64,000 nt of DNA from Ascoidea rubescens DSM 1968. Its lineage: Eukaryota; Ascomycota; Saccharomycetes; Ascoideales; Ascoideaceae. The notes beneath the pieces were generated by a model that saw nothing but the letters and a program-made list of their open reading frames with translations, was not told the DNA's origin and made no database searches. The stretch lies in assembly GCF_001661345.1 (NCBI RefSeq), contig NW_017962918.1, forward strand, positions 930,001 through 994,000, in the 5' to 3' direction. Below are positions 40,875 through 52,102 of the stretch, one piece after another (position 1 is the first letter of the stretch; every line of letters starts with the position of its first letter). The position numbers and the translations under genes were made by a program.

Positions 40875-41406
40875 GGTTGATCAGGATGCGATAAGATAAG
40901 ATAAGATAAGATAAGATAAGATAAGGGTGACCAGAAGATGGAGCCAAGGTTATAGAAATGCAAATTGGTATAAAGTAGAAATAGATTAGTAAAGTAGGAA
41001 AGCAGAAAATGTAGGATAATTATAGGATAGTTGTGGTATAATTATAGCATAATGTGATGATATGGTGAAAGAAATTCTTAAAATAGGATGGGGAGAAGAT
41101 GAAGTTGACAGTATTTAGGGTGGTAAAATGATTGGAGGTAGGAGTGTAATGGCATTTTGAGGTAACTTTTTTTCTGGTAACACCGCACATTCTCAAAGTA
41201 AGAGGAAAGTAGGTTCGGGATGATGCGCAATGATGCAGATACATAAGTACACATGCAGTATGCCTAAAGAAGAAAGATAAACACGGATTCTATTGTTATG
41301 GGATTTGTTTATGTTTACAGTGCCGGTAGAAATATGGCCACTACAGGGATGGGTAAACACTCAAAGCAATGTTTATTGTTATAGAAGACGAGGACCGCAC
41401 GGATGT
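40875..41406. other. Permease upstream region / LYS5 3' end
   Basis: 532 bp between the permease start and the LYS5 stop, both genes on the minus strand. Besides the GATAA array I see only AT-rich promoter-like sequence. Open frames here are fragments of the LYS5 antisense. Confidence 0.5.
40890..40924. repeat. (GATAA)7 array upstream of the permease
   Basis: Seven perfect tandem GATAA units 16-50 bp before the permease start codon. On the coding strand it reads TTATC. GATAA is the core of sites for GATA factors (Gln3, Gat1, Dal80) that control nitrogen-source genes. It may also simply be a microsatellite in the 5' UTR. Confidence 0.9.
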
Positions 41407-42330
41407 TTATTTGTAGTGACTGAGGACAGAAAACATTTCTTCAAGACCAACATTGATGATTTTGATGTTGTCAGAAGAGTTGGCGGAAACAGACGAAGAA
41501 CTGTTTTCGTGAATAACCGAGCAGTAGAGGTCCTTTTGGATTTGTTTCAAGTAGATGCTGTAGTCTAGTTTTTTTGCTTGAGCGAAAAGAGTGATTTCGG
41601 TAAACCAGTGATCTGTGTTTAGCTGGCTGGGAGCCAATTGATTGAAATGATCAATGTCAAAAGAGAAGTGGTAACTGGATAGATCGATATTGACCAAGCC
41701 GGTGCCTATTAGTTTGGAGAGAGATTCCTTGAGAGCCCAGAACTGGGCCAATAGAACGGAGTTGTTTATCGCAGCAGAGCCTGTTTGGGCGAGGTATTTT
41801 TGAATGTGTGAGTACTCGTGTGGATGGAAAATGGACTCAAACTCAGCAAGCAAGTCGTTGGTGGAGGATATGTCGTGGGAGTGGGCCAAGTCGACACCAA
41901 TCTGGTTGGCGGGAGTGTTGGCGACGACCATGGAGCAGAGGTTGGAGGAGGCATTGCAGGAGTTGGAGAGGTTGAAGCAATAGGGGAGGGAGGGATAGAT
42001 GGGCTTGCCGTGGGCGTTGGAGGAAAAGCCTGCGAGGAGGGAGGACAAGCTGGGCCGACGGTGCTGCTGGAGCAGGAGAAGGAGCACCACAAAGAGCCGG
42101 AGCATCTGGTTGGCCAACGCATTGGTCTGGGCCCGGAACAGCCTCTTGTTCCTCACCGAGAGCTGCTGCGCGAGAGGCAACAAAGAGAGCGCCATCTCAA
42201 AGCTGAAGGCGTCACCCACAAAGGCCTGGCTGGCCCTGCTACTGAGGTCCACGACGAACAAGAGCTTGCTGCCGCACGCAAGAGCCTCCACGTGCCGACA
42301 CGCTGTCTGTGCTGCGTCTGCGTCCGCCAT
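41407..42330 (-). CDS. LYS5: 4'-phosphopantetheinyl transferase (Lys5/Sfp type)
   Basis: 307 residues from the Met at 42330 (MADADAAQTACRHVEALACG); the in-frame extension to 42465 is GC-rich leader. It transfers phosphopantetheine from CoA to carrier domains. In yeast the target is Lys2 (alpha-aminoadipate reductase) in lysine synthesis. Signatures are the N-terminal MALSLLPLAQQLSVRNKRLF, GKPIYPSLPYCFNLSNS, the Mg-binding IGVDLAHSHDI (GVD) and FWALKESLSKLIGTGLV (W-x-x-KE-x-x-x-K). Its 5' half is unusually GC-rich compared with the 3' half and the rest of the window. It is head-to-head with the Rho1 GEF gene, 308 bp between starts. Confidence 0.92.
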   Translation of the reverse strand: MADADAAQTACRHVEALACGSKLLFVVDLSSRASQAFVGDAFSFEMALSLLPLAQQLSVRNKRLFRAQTNALANQMLRLFVVLLLLLQQHRRPSLSSLLAGFSSNAHGKPIYPSLPYCFNLSNSCNASSNLCSMVVANTPANQIGVDLAHSHDISSTNDLLAEFESIFHPHEYSHIQKYLAQTGSAAINNSVLLAQFWALKESLSKLIGTGLVNIDLSSYHFSFDIDHFNQLAPSQLNTDHWFTEITLFAQAKKLDYSIYLKQIQKDLYCSVIHENSSSSVSANSSDNIKIINVGLEEMFSVLSHYK

Positions 42331-42638
42331 TGGTGCTGTGTGTGCTGCGTGTGTTGTGTGTGCTGCCGAGCGTCTTGTCTTGTTCCCTCGCGCTGGTTCT
42401 TCCTGTCCCGTCCCGTCCCGCTGGCGCGTGCGCGTGCGATGCAGCTCCGCCCTGGTGGTTCGCAATGCTTGTTACTGTTTATCACCATCTTCACCAGCAC
42501 CACCTTCACCTCCTCCATCTTCGCTCTTCCTCCTGCTGTCCCTCGCCTGCTTTCTGCTCTTTTTTGGCCCATATCCATGCCTCTCGTTTCCCTTTTCCCT
42601 GCTTTCTCTGCTCTTTCCTCTTCTACCTGAAATCAGAA

Positions 42639-44338
42639 ATGTCTTACAACCAAGGCTCAAACCACAACTACTCTCTCTACAAAAGAAACAGCTCCTACAC
42701 CTACAGCTCCACCAGCTCCACCGGCTCCACCAACATCAACACCTTCGCCAACATCTCCAACGTAAATCTCCCCTTCCCCTACCACAATCCCTCCAACTCG
42801 AATAACCCAAACTACGAAAAGCCTCCTCCACCTCTTCCTCCACCAAAGCCTCTAAAACCTAATAACACTGCTCCAAATCCTGCCTACATCAACTACAACA
42901 GCTACAACTATCTTAAAAAGAAAACTCTACTCAACAACAACACACAAAATAACGTATACTCAAACCAACCTATCCCTTTGCCTCATCCAAACCAATTGAA
43001 CCCTCCGATTATTCCAGTCGACCCAATAAATACATATCACAATAACATATCTCCTTTCGATAACGACTATAATAACAACACCTATAATGCTTATAATAAC
43101 AACAATACCTATAACAGTAGCAACAATTTTAACTACATTGAAGACTACGCTAAATTTCAAAACGATTTTATAAACGAATATAATAATGAATATAATGAAT
43201 ACTATAACGAATTTAATAATAACAATAACAATAACAATGATAATAATAATTATTTTAATAACAATAACAATGTTATTAATAACAACATTAATAATATAAA
43301 TAATAAACCTTTAGGTCCAAGAGATCCTCCCCCAATTCCTCTTCCAATTCCATCAATGTCAATCTACAATAACACTAATAATAACAATAACACTAATAAT
43401 AACATTAATAATAATATTAACGATAATCCATTATCAATCCCTCCTCATATAATATCTTATCCTTCTTTATTCCAAGATCAACCCCAAATCCAACCTGCAA
43501 TCCAACCTGCAATCCAACCTGCAATCCAACCCCAAATTACTGTCGATAACACTACTATTACCACTACCACTACTACTAACATCAATGCTACTAATATTGA
43601 TGATGACCCTCTATATGACTCAGATTACAAAGAATCTTATATTTCAAACGAAATTAAAAAACAATGCCAAATATTAGAAAAATTGAGTGAAAACTTACCA
43701 CCCCCAAATCTAAACTCGGACTTCAATTCATTAAACATTGATATCAATCCACAAAATAATAATAATACACTAACCAATCAAAACACCAGTCAAAACACCA
43801 GTCAAAATACCAATCAAAACAATAATCAAAACAATAATCAAAATAATGACAACTCTCATGACGTCTTTCAAAATTATTACTCTCCCCAAAATCAACCCCA
43901 GTATCAAATAAACTTCAAAAACGATATCACCATTACAAACCCCTTCAACACCACCGATGATTACAATAACTTTACAAACTACAATAACACCGACAACGAT
44001 GACAACACAATGGAAACCTTTATTCGTCAATCAATGTACGATGATATACTAGATGTCTATAAAATATCCAATTCTAATTCAATTCACGACCAAGATCAAA
44101 TCGAAACTCAAATTGAAAACCAAAACAACATCCTACAAAAAAAAGATAGCCTACCTGATTCTTACACCCAAGTCTCCGATAATACAAAAAATAACCCCTT
44201 TATTCAAAACAAAAAATCATCCGCCGATAAACAATTAATCAATGATAGTTTAGACGACATTGAATCTCCTCTAAACAATAACTCCATCTTTAGCCCAATT
44301 ACAAGAAATAACACAGAAATCACAGAAATAACTAACTT

Positions 44339-44376
<38 letters not shown>

Positions 44377-47300
44377 ACAACAACAAGGTCATTAATAACC
44401 CGTTTTTTATCAACACAAATATACTAAACAAATCAGACAGTATAGAATCCTTTTCTTCCTCAAAATTCTCTCAACCAGATTCTCCTAAACAAATCGTCCT
44501 ATTTGATCCACAAAAATCTTTACCTGAATCCCCTGTCAAACCTATACTCTTTTTCGATCCAGAGGAAAAAATATTGCCGGCTCCTCCAAGTCTTGATCTA
44601 CCAACCTTACCCTTTTCTGCATCTTCACTTTTATCTTCTCAATTGAAAAAATGCATCGATATTTGGTCACTCTCTGCTCTATTCAACTGGGCTAAAAATT
44701 TAACAATTTGGTCTCAAGGTTCTTTAATCCCCAAATCAGAATTAATCAAATCATTCAACATGCTAATATCCACTAGATATCCAAAACTAAAACTGTCCAT
44801 TATCGAAAGAAACGTCGATACCATAATCCAAAACCTTGAAAATAATATGGCAATTATTTATGAAGACTCGGGTAGAAATCAAGATGATCCAAATGTCTTC
44901 TTTAATCATGATATTTATCTCAACGGCGTCTTGCCTGAAATAACCTCCTGCTACTCTAATACTTCAAATCACAGAAAATCAAATAGTAATAGCACAATAT
45001 TGAAAAAAAGTATCTGCTATTGTCTCTTGTGTCCAAGAGATTGTCACAAGAGATCCTCGACTCATTTCCAAATTGCAAACACACCTTCCAAAAAATCTAT
45101 TGCAAATACTGGAATTGGCAGAACTTCTTCTATTAAAACGAACTTTTCCAAAACAGAATCATCAAGTAGTTCCTCAATCAGAACAAGCATAGATAGCGTT
45201 TTAAGTAAAATAAGCTCTTTAGAAAACTTTGAAACGCTGTTGGGTTCTGATTGGGTTAGTCACTGGAAAATATCAGCAGAAGAATTAAATGAGATCGATC
45301 GAAATACTCAAGAAAAGCAATCTCATATTTTTGATCTAATTAAAAATGAACAAAAATTAGTTCTTCATGGAAAAATTTTAATCGAGGTATTTGGCAAGAG
45401 CTTTCTAAAAAAGAATCCACCATTGATACCATCAACTCAAAAATTTTATCAAGACGCATTTTTAACCGTTGAAGAAATAATTAGAACTCACCAAATGTAT
45501 TTATTAGAACCTTTACTTAATAAATTAAATGCCCAAGGCAAATATATATCAGGAATCGCTGAATTTTATATTCCATGGGTGACAAAGGCTCTCATTCCAT
45601 ATTTAAAATATTGCGATAAAATGGTCGGTGTAAGAGAATTAATCGCTTATGAAACAAAAGTAAGAAAAGAATCAAAATTTGCAGAATGGTTGAATGAATG
45701 TGATAGAGATCCCAGAGTCGTTAAAGCTGGAGTGGCCTCTGATAGGTTGTTTTTAAATCGATTTATTTCCCACGTTATGCAACTTCCATTAACTTTAGGT
45801 GCTATTCAGAAGAAGACTTCGCCAACTGATCCTGAATATAGAAATTTATCTAAAACAATTAAAGCTGTTAAAAAGTTATCATCGAAAATTGATTCGATGC
45901 AAGACTGTGCAGCTAAAACAAGAGCTATAAGAAATGTAGCATCTCAATTGATTTGGAAAAATGGCTGTGAAGTTAACATGGAATGGAATTCTCCAGAAAG
46001 ATTACTTTTTAAAAGGGGTAATGTTTCCAAAAAAAGAGACATGTGGCTAGATTCTTCCTCTCACTTGGTTTTAATGGATAATTACTTGCTAATGACAGAG
46101 GAAATCAGGGAAACTGCAGAAATTAAGCGCTACAAAGTATCAGAAAGACCAATTCCAATTGAATTTTTACTTATACAGATTAGTTTATTAGACAGAAGAA
46201 CCACAACTCAGCCGGGACAGTTGATGAATGGGTCAATTTCTCAAGATGAACCAATTACTTATGCATTTAAAGTTTCATATGCTGGAAAAACAGATTCTTA
46301 TACTTTTTACACGAATACGGATGTAGAAAGAAAAGAGTGGTTGAAAATCATTGGAGAAGCTCAAGCAAGCCATAGAGAAAGAATCAAGTGCAATGAACCA
46401 TTTAAATTAAAAATTTTATCAGATGCTGCTTTTGCGTATGAAAAGGAGAATTTTCCTCGTAAATTACCAATTTGTTCTAAAGGATCAGGAATTGAAATTG
46501 CTTTGCAGGAAACAGCTGAAAAATTCCCCGGTAAAATCCCAAGACCATTGATGTATAGTTCAGTTTTAAGCTCTACTAGTTTTACTTATCAAGATATTGA
46601 ATATTTGTTGGTAGGGTTAGATTATGGGGTCTATATGGCTCAAAGTGGTGAAGTTCGAAACTGGAAAAGAGTATTGGAATTAAAGTCTATTTCTCAAATG
46701 TGTGTCTTGGAACAATTTAACGTTTTGGTTTTATTGTCTGATAAGATTTTACAATATTATAAAATCGAAAATATTATCCCTGTTTTTAAAGGAACTCGAA
46801 CCAAAACAATTGGACAAAAGTTGTCCAAGCAAGATGTTTTATTTTTTAAAGTTGGTGAACAAAAGGGCTCTACATTATTGTTTTACTCAAAACAAAAGGT
46901 TTCTAGTTCGGGATGCTACTTTAAAGTTGTTATTCCTAAGCTAGAAGAAGCGACAGGAAAGTTTGAATATTTCGAGGAACACAAAAAATTTAATATTCAA
47001 GCAGACTGTTCTGGATTGACAATATTTAGAAACACCTTTGCGATACATACAGCGAAAGGATTCGAGGTTTTGTCACTATCGATGTTGCAAGCCCAGTCAA
47101 TTCCAATATTATCTGAGCCAAGTACAGTACAAAAGAAGAACGTTTTTTCTAGTCTTGCCTTAATTAGAAAGAAACTTTCAAGTGCCAGCTGCAGGCCAAT
47201 GGGGATTTTTAAAATCAACGAAATGAAAGAGCTATTGCTTGTTTATAACGAATTTGCTTTAATATGCAGTAACCATGGTGTTTTATCTAGAATTAGCTTG

Positions 47301-47576
47301 ATTCCTTTTACTTTTAGGTGCAAAGGTGTTGCCTTCCAGGATGATTTTTTGGTTTTGGTTTCTCCAGACGTGATTGAGGTTTACAGAATAGACAAACATT
47401 CTTGCATGTTGAATTATATTCCCAAACCAGTGCAAGTGATTACTGGCAAGAGAGTTGTCTTACTAGATGCAACACCAGGAAAGATCAAGATCTGCATGAT
47501 CCATCCTAGAAAAATTGGAAGAGAACTCATCATGGAACTATCTCCCAATGGGTTCTATAAAAGTCCCCCAGAGTAA
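42639..47576 (+). CDS. ROM2: Rho1 GDP/GTP exchange factor (Rom1/Rom2 family)
   Basis: 1645 residues from the Met at 42639 (MSYNQGSNHNYSLYKRNSS). The open frame extends 110 codons further, but into the LYS5 promoter and gene. Domains: a disordered Asn/Pro/Gln-rich N-terminus (to about 650, with PPPPLPPPKP and repeated QPAIQPAIQ), a DEP-like domain (about 667-750, IDIWSLSALFNWAKNLTIW), the catalytic DH domain (about 885-1090, KQSHIFDLIKNEQKLV ... IEVFGKSFLKK), PH (about 1124-1240, GNVSKKRDMWLDSSSHLVLM) and a C-terminal citron-homology domain (about 1300-1615). This order is that of yeast Rom1/Rom2, which activate Rho1 at the bud cortex for cell-wall integrity signalling. The gene symbol is by family; ROM1 versus ROM2 cannot be separated. 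Confidence 0.92.
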
Positions 47577-47920
47577 ATCTGGCGAAGCAGTGATTGTTGG
47601 TCGCCTTCTCTGTTACTATATGAATAGTTTTGTTTTTTTTTTTTTTTGTTTTTTATTTACTTTGTTTCCATATTTTGCTTTTTGCTTTCTTCTGTGCGAT
47701 AGTTTTTTGATATTTCTTTTTGTATATGTTGTTTCTTTTCGAGACGCTACGTCTTATTGTATTTTTCGAGCTACATGTTGAATATATGAGGAATTAATAA
47801 AGAACAGTCCAAAAGCGGAGGTCTGGAAAAGGCGAGAGGGCTCCAAAGGTCTTTGAGCATCTTCTCCCCAACTCCAACTGTTCAGCCAACAGCAGCACCA
47901 GACTCACCAGACACATTTCG
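47577..47920. other. Intergenic region between Rho1 GEF and bromodomain genes
   Basis: 344 bp with a T17-type run at about 47632-47648 (3' UTR) and a locally GC-richer stretch before the next start. No gene. Confidence 0.6.
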
Positions 47921-48988
47921 ATGGATTTCACAACTAATATTCACAGAGAACTCTGTGCCCAGATACTATACAACGAATTGACACAGCTCAAAGCAGCCAG
48001 AGAGAGCAATTCTACAACACAGAACAGTTTCACCTTGTCGATCACTGTATCAAAAATCGTTGATGCTTTGAGAAACCACCCTTTATTGAACAACTATCTC
48101 GACAAGTTCTGCTACGATTTTCTGGATTGTAGTGCTGGAGAGGATGTTTCTGCTCCTACAGCCTCTAATTCAACGACTTTGAACACCAGCTCAAGCGTTT
48201 TGCATGATAAAGAGTTATTGAAGTCATCGCCTACAATCATAGATAACAATTATGTTCTTGAAATTATTATGCAAAATTTTCAATCCTTTTATCTCAAACA
48301 AATGAAAAACCAAGACGATTCGCTAAAATTAAGCAACAATTATAATCAAAATTTAACTTTGAGCTCCAGCCAATCTCTTCAAAATAGCAGCCAGTTACAA
48401 AATTCAAATTTGATTCAATCTACAGGCGTGAACGATAATACTCGTTATCAGCTTTTTGAAATCAAAACTGAGAATAATGGTGATAATAAGAATTCGATTT
48501 TGTTGACCTTAATTGATCCTGTTGACACAAAATTAAATTTTTTGAAAAATTTGACTTATCACCTTAATAATATGACAAAAAAAATATTAATTAAAGATAT
48601 AGGAAACTTGGAATCTACTTACAGATCGTATGAAAATGAGATAAATTCAATTGAAAATGGAAAGTTTAATAGAGAACAATTAATTAAAGAATGCAAAGAT
48701 TTGGATTTAATCAACGAAATTAAAAAAGAACTGGATAATAAAAGGAAGTCTTTAATTGAAAATGAAAGTATAAGAGCAGGGTTAAACATTGAGAATAAGG
48801 ACCAGAATAAAAAAGATAACATTAGTATTACTAGTAATAGTAATAGTAATAGTAATAGTAATAGTAATAGTAATAACGATAACGATAACGATGATGATAA
48901 TGATAATACTAACACTGCTACTAGTAATGATATTGATAATACTACTACTACTACTACTACTACTACTAACAATAATAATAACAATAAC

Positions 48989-49026
<38 letters not shown>

Positions 49027-51115
49027 TAATAATAACACTAATAATGATAACGAGATTAATAAAAACAATTCAAATATAGTTAAATCAGACAATGAAATAC
49101 AAATACAAATAGAAAAAAATACACAAATTCTGTCAGACAGTCTCGTATCAAATGCAAAAGAACTGTTTAATGCAATAGTTGAAGACGATAAACGAAAAAG
49201 AACTTCAAATGTTTCAAATGTTTCAGATGAAACAACAGACGGTATTTCTACTACAAATTCGAATAAAGAAACTTTTAATAAAGAAGTTCCCAAATTACTG
49301 GTTGATGAAGAAAACCTATTGAACAAAAATTCAATCAATAGTGTTGATAAAGAAAATGAGGGTAAAGAGAAGGTGGAGAATGGAAAAACTGATCAAGCTA
49401 CTACTGTGAATGATCAAAATGCAATCGAAATGAAAGTTGATAGTGGTAATAGAAATTGTGATAGTGGTAATACTAAAATTAGTAATAAAAATATAGAATC
49501 TAGTAAAGTACAAGCCAATTCCAATTCCAATTCCAATAATGATAATGATAATAAAATTATCGATAATATTGATGAAAAAAGGTTAGAAGATAAATCATTA
49601 GATAATGAAAAAAACGGTAATGAAGATGAGATGATTGATGAAAAAGATGATAAAATTATTGAAGAGAATGGTATAGATGAAAAAATACAATTAAATAAGA
49701 AAATAGATATTGAAAGCGGAAAAAAGAATAAGCTAATTAAAGAAGATAAAAGTGATAAACAATTGGATGATAGAACTGAAATTGAGCAGGAAATGAGAAA
49801 TCAAAACGATGAAAATAGTGAAGAGAGAAAAAGTAATGAAGATGATGAGAAATTGGAGATGGAAAATGAAGAAGATGAAGATAAATATAGCAATGATGAA
49901 CACGAAGAAATCTATATATCAGCTAAAGAAGAAGGGGAAGGAGATGATCTGGATATGGAGAATAGAATGAAAGAGAAGAAAGTGGAAGAGAATAGAATTG
50001 AAGAGACAAAAGTGGAAGAAGAAAAAATGGAAGAAAAGAAAGAGATTTTTGTGGATGCGAGTATTGAAAAAGAAAAAAAAAAAGAGAAAGAAATTAAGGA
50101 AAATGAAGATAAAGAAGATAAGATGTTTGAAATTGATGTAATTGATGTGAATGATGAAAGTGATGAAAGTGAAAATGAAGAAGGGAATAAAGAAGGGAAT
50201 AAAGAAAAAGATAAGTCAAGTAAAGAGACTAGAAAGAGTGCTAGAATCCGAAACAAACTGATGAAAGATATAAAGAATAGATTGGAAATAAAAGAAGAAG
50301 AAAATGGGGAAGAAAACGAGGAAATAGATGTTCTGGATGATGATATAAAGATGATAGAAATAGATTCTGGAGAAGAGGAGAATGAGGATTCTATTGCAAA
50401 TTTAAGTTCAAGTGCAAGTTCTCAGGAACATGATGAAGAATTACGAAAAGAAAAAAAAGGGAAAGAAGAAAAAGGGAAAAAAGAAAAAGAGAAAAGCGAT
50501 TTTGAGGAAAAGAAAGGAGGTGAAGTGGAAAAATCACAAGAACCAAAGGAGAAGTTTGAAGAAAAATTGGCAATCAGAATTGGAGACGACAGCGATAGTG
50601 AAAGAGAGTTTGAGGAAGAAGGTGAAGAAGAAAATGAGAAATACAGTAAAAGAAAGTTGAGGTCTAGTGGAGAACGAGGACTGACACCAATTACGAGATC
50701 TAAGAAAAGGAAATTGTCACCAACACCTGGAGAGGAACATGGAAGCAACTATGTTGGAAGCGCACAACATAAGAAGTTTATCTCTGTTTCCAATACATTA
50801 TTATCAAATATTTCATCAATGAAATTTGCGTCTACGTTTTTGCAACCAGTTAATGAAAATGATGCTCTTAATTACTACTCCTTGGTATACGAGCCGAGAG
50901 ATTTAAAAACCATCAAACAAATGATTAAAGATGGGAGAATAACCAATTCGAGAGAGTTGGAAAGAGAAATTTTGTTGATGTTTTCCAATGCAATAATGTA
51001 CAATAAAAGCAATAGCGATGTTTACCAGTGGGCCAAGGAGATGCAGCGAGAGACAGATGTTTTAATAAGCTTATTCAAAGAAGCAGAAAGAGGAGCCAAA
51101 AGCAGCGAAAAATAG
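47921..51115 (+). CDS. C-terminal bromodomain protein, Bdc1/BRD8-like
   Basis: 1064 residues. A short ordered N-terminus (residues 1-75, HRELCAQILYNELTQLKAARE) and a helical coiled-coil segment (about 205-290) precede a very long charged, disordered region of Asn/Asp/Thr repeats and then KE-rich sequence (to about 940). At 955-1055 lies a single bromodomain: KFASTFLQPVNENDALNYY, LVYEPRDLKTIKQMIKDG, and LMFSNAIMYNKSNSDVYQWA with the acetyl-lysine-binding Asn in MYNKS. This architecture, one bromodomain at the extreme C-terminus, matches BRD8 and fission-yeast Bdc1 of the NuA4/SWR1 acetyltransferase complexes, rather than the twin-bromodomain Bdf1. Complex membership is inferred. Confidence 0.7.
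48828..49036 (+). repeat. Triplet/hexamer arrays in the bromodomain gene
   Basis: Consecutive (AGTAAT)n coding Ser-Asn, (ACT)n coding poly-Thr (about 48942-48968), then an AAT/AAC run coding about 20 Asn. These are in-frame low-complexity expansions. Confidence 0.9.
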
Positions 51116-52102
51116 CAGACAGCCTATTGGCTGCTCGCTAGCAGCTAGTTTAATGGGCAATGAAGAAATCAGTTTGTTAAGTTGACAAACTTGGTGGTTA
51201 AAATTTGGCAGCCAGAAATCAGAAAGCAGCGTTTCATTTGAATGGCAGTCTTGAGACTGTATGTTGAGGCTAGAGTTTTGGAATTTGAACTTTAGATAAA
51301 TACTGAGATATCAGTTTTGTGGGCAGCTTTGGAAACTGCTACTCGCCCGATTTGACTGTCAAATAGGCCAAATTCCCCAATAATTGTTTTGTACCTGCAA
51401 TAACGGACTAGCAGGGGTTGGCATTTGCAAATACCGATAAAAGACATGTAAAAGCCGAGCGTAGTGGAGGAAAGGCAGAGAAAAGGCGTTCTTGTCACAC
51501 GCCACCTTCCCGATGGGGATAGATGGAGCAGAGGTCTAGAACAAGGGTCTAGAACAGTCTATTGTCGCTGTCTTGAGCAGGTGTCCCAATCTGGAAATGA
51601 CCGGCACAAGGCATCGAGGGTGTTCGTGTTTGGATTCGCGCGCAAAAGTCCAGCCAGCGCCGAAGCTCAATACAGGCTTTGGACTTAGCGACCACCGCTG
51701 CGGTTGCATGCGCAGGCTTCGCAAGCGTGCGACAAGCGCTTTTCCCGAACCAAGAGCAGTTGTGCGCTATTTGTGCGCTGTCCGCTGTGTTTTGTGTGCA
51801 ATTTGTGTGCGTTTGCGGCTGTTTCCGGTGTTCGGGATGGATTGCTAGCGCTGTCTGGAAGTAAATTAGGTTTCAAGACTAAATTGCTTATCAGATTTGT
51901 TCTGACCAAGTTTGTGCAAATCTCAATGATAAACCATATAAAATAAGTCCATTTTCCTTTGAAGTACCACGAATTCTCTTCAACTTGCAACTTTTTCACC
52001 AATATAAGAGTCCTCTCTTCTTCCAGTGTTTCTTCTTCCCAGTTCATCTCACAGTTGCCTCTGCTTCCTCCACTCCTCTATTACAGCGCCAGAAGCGCCA
52101 GA
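51116..52102. promoter_or_regulatory. Long (about 1 kb) intergenic/promoter region
   Basis: 987 bp between the bromodomain stop and the next start. It holds a duplicated GGTCTAGAACA (about 51533-51556) and an island at 51590-51850 much richer in G+C than the surroundings, with GCGCGC-type sequence and TGTGCG repeats. ATATAAAATAAG near 51936 could be the TATA of the downstream gene. Short frames in the island show no family resemblance. I see no tRNA-type boxes. Confidence 0.5.

Noticed and set aside
42309-42638. 110-codon extension of the Rho1 GEF
   Set aside because: It would overlap the LYS5 coding start and is rich in codons typical of the GC-rich leader; the conserved-looking start is MSYNQGSN at 42639.
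48619-49338. 239-codon antisense frame over the bromodomain gene
   Set aside because: Poly-Leu/Val/Ser from the reverse of Asn/Thr/Asp codon repeats; a shadow.
51573-51848. 91-codon frame in the GC island upstream of the orphan gene
   Set aside because: Multiple overlapping frames are open simply because stop codons are rare in GC-rich sequence; no family resemblance.
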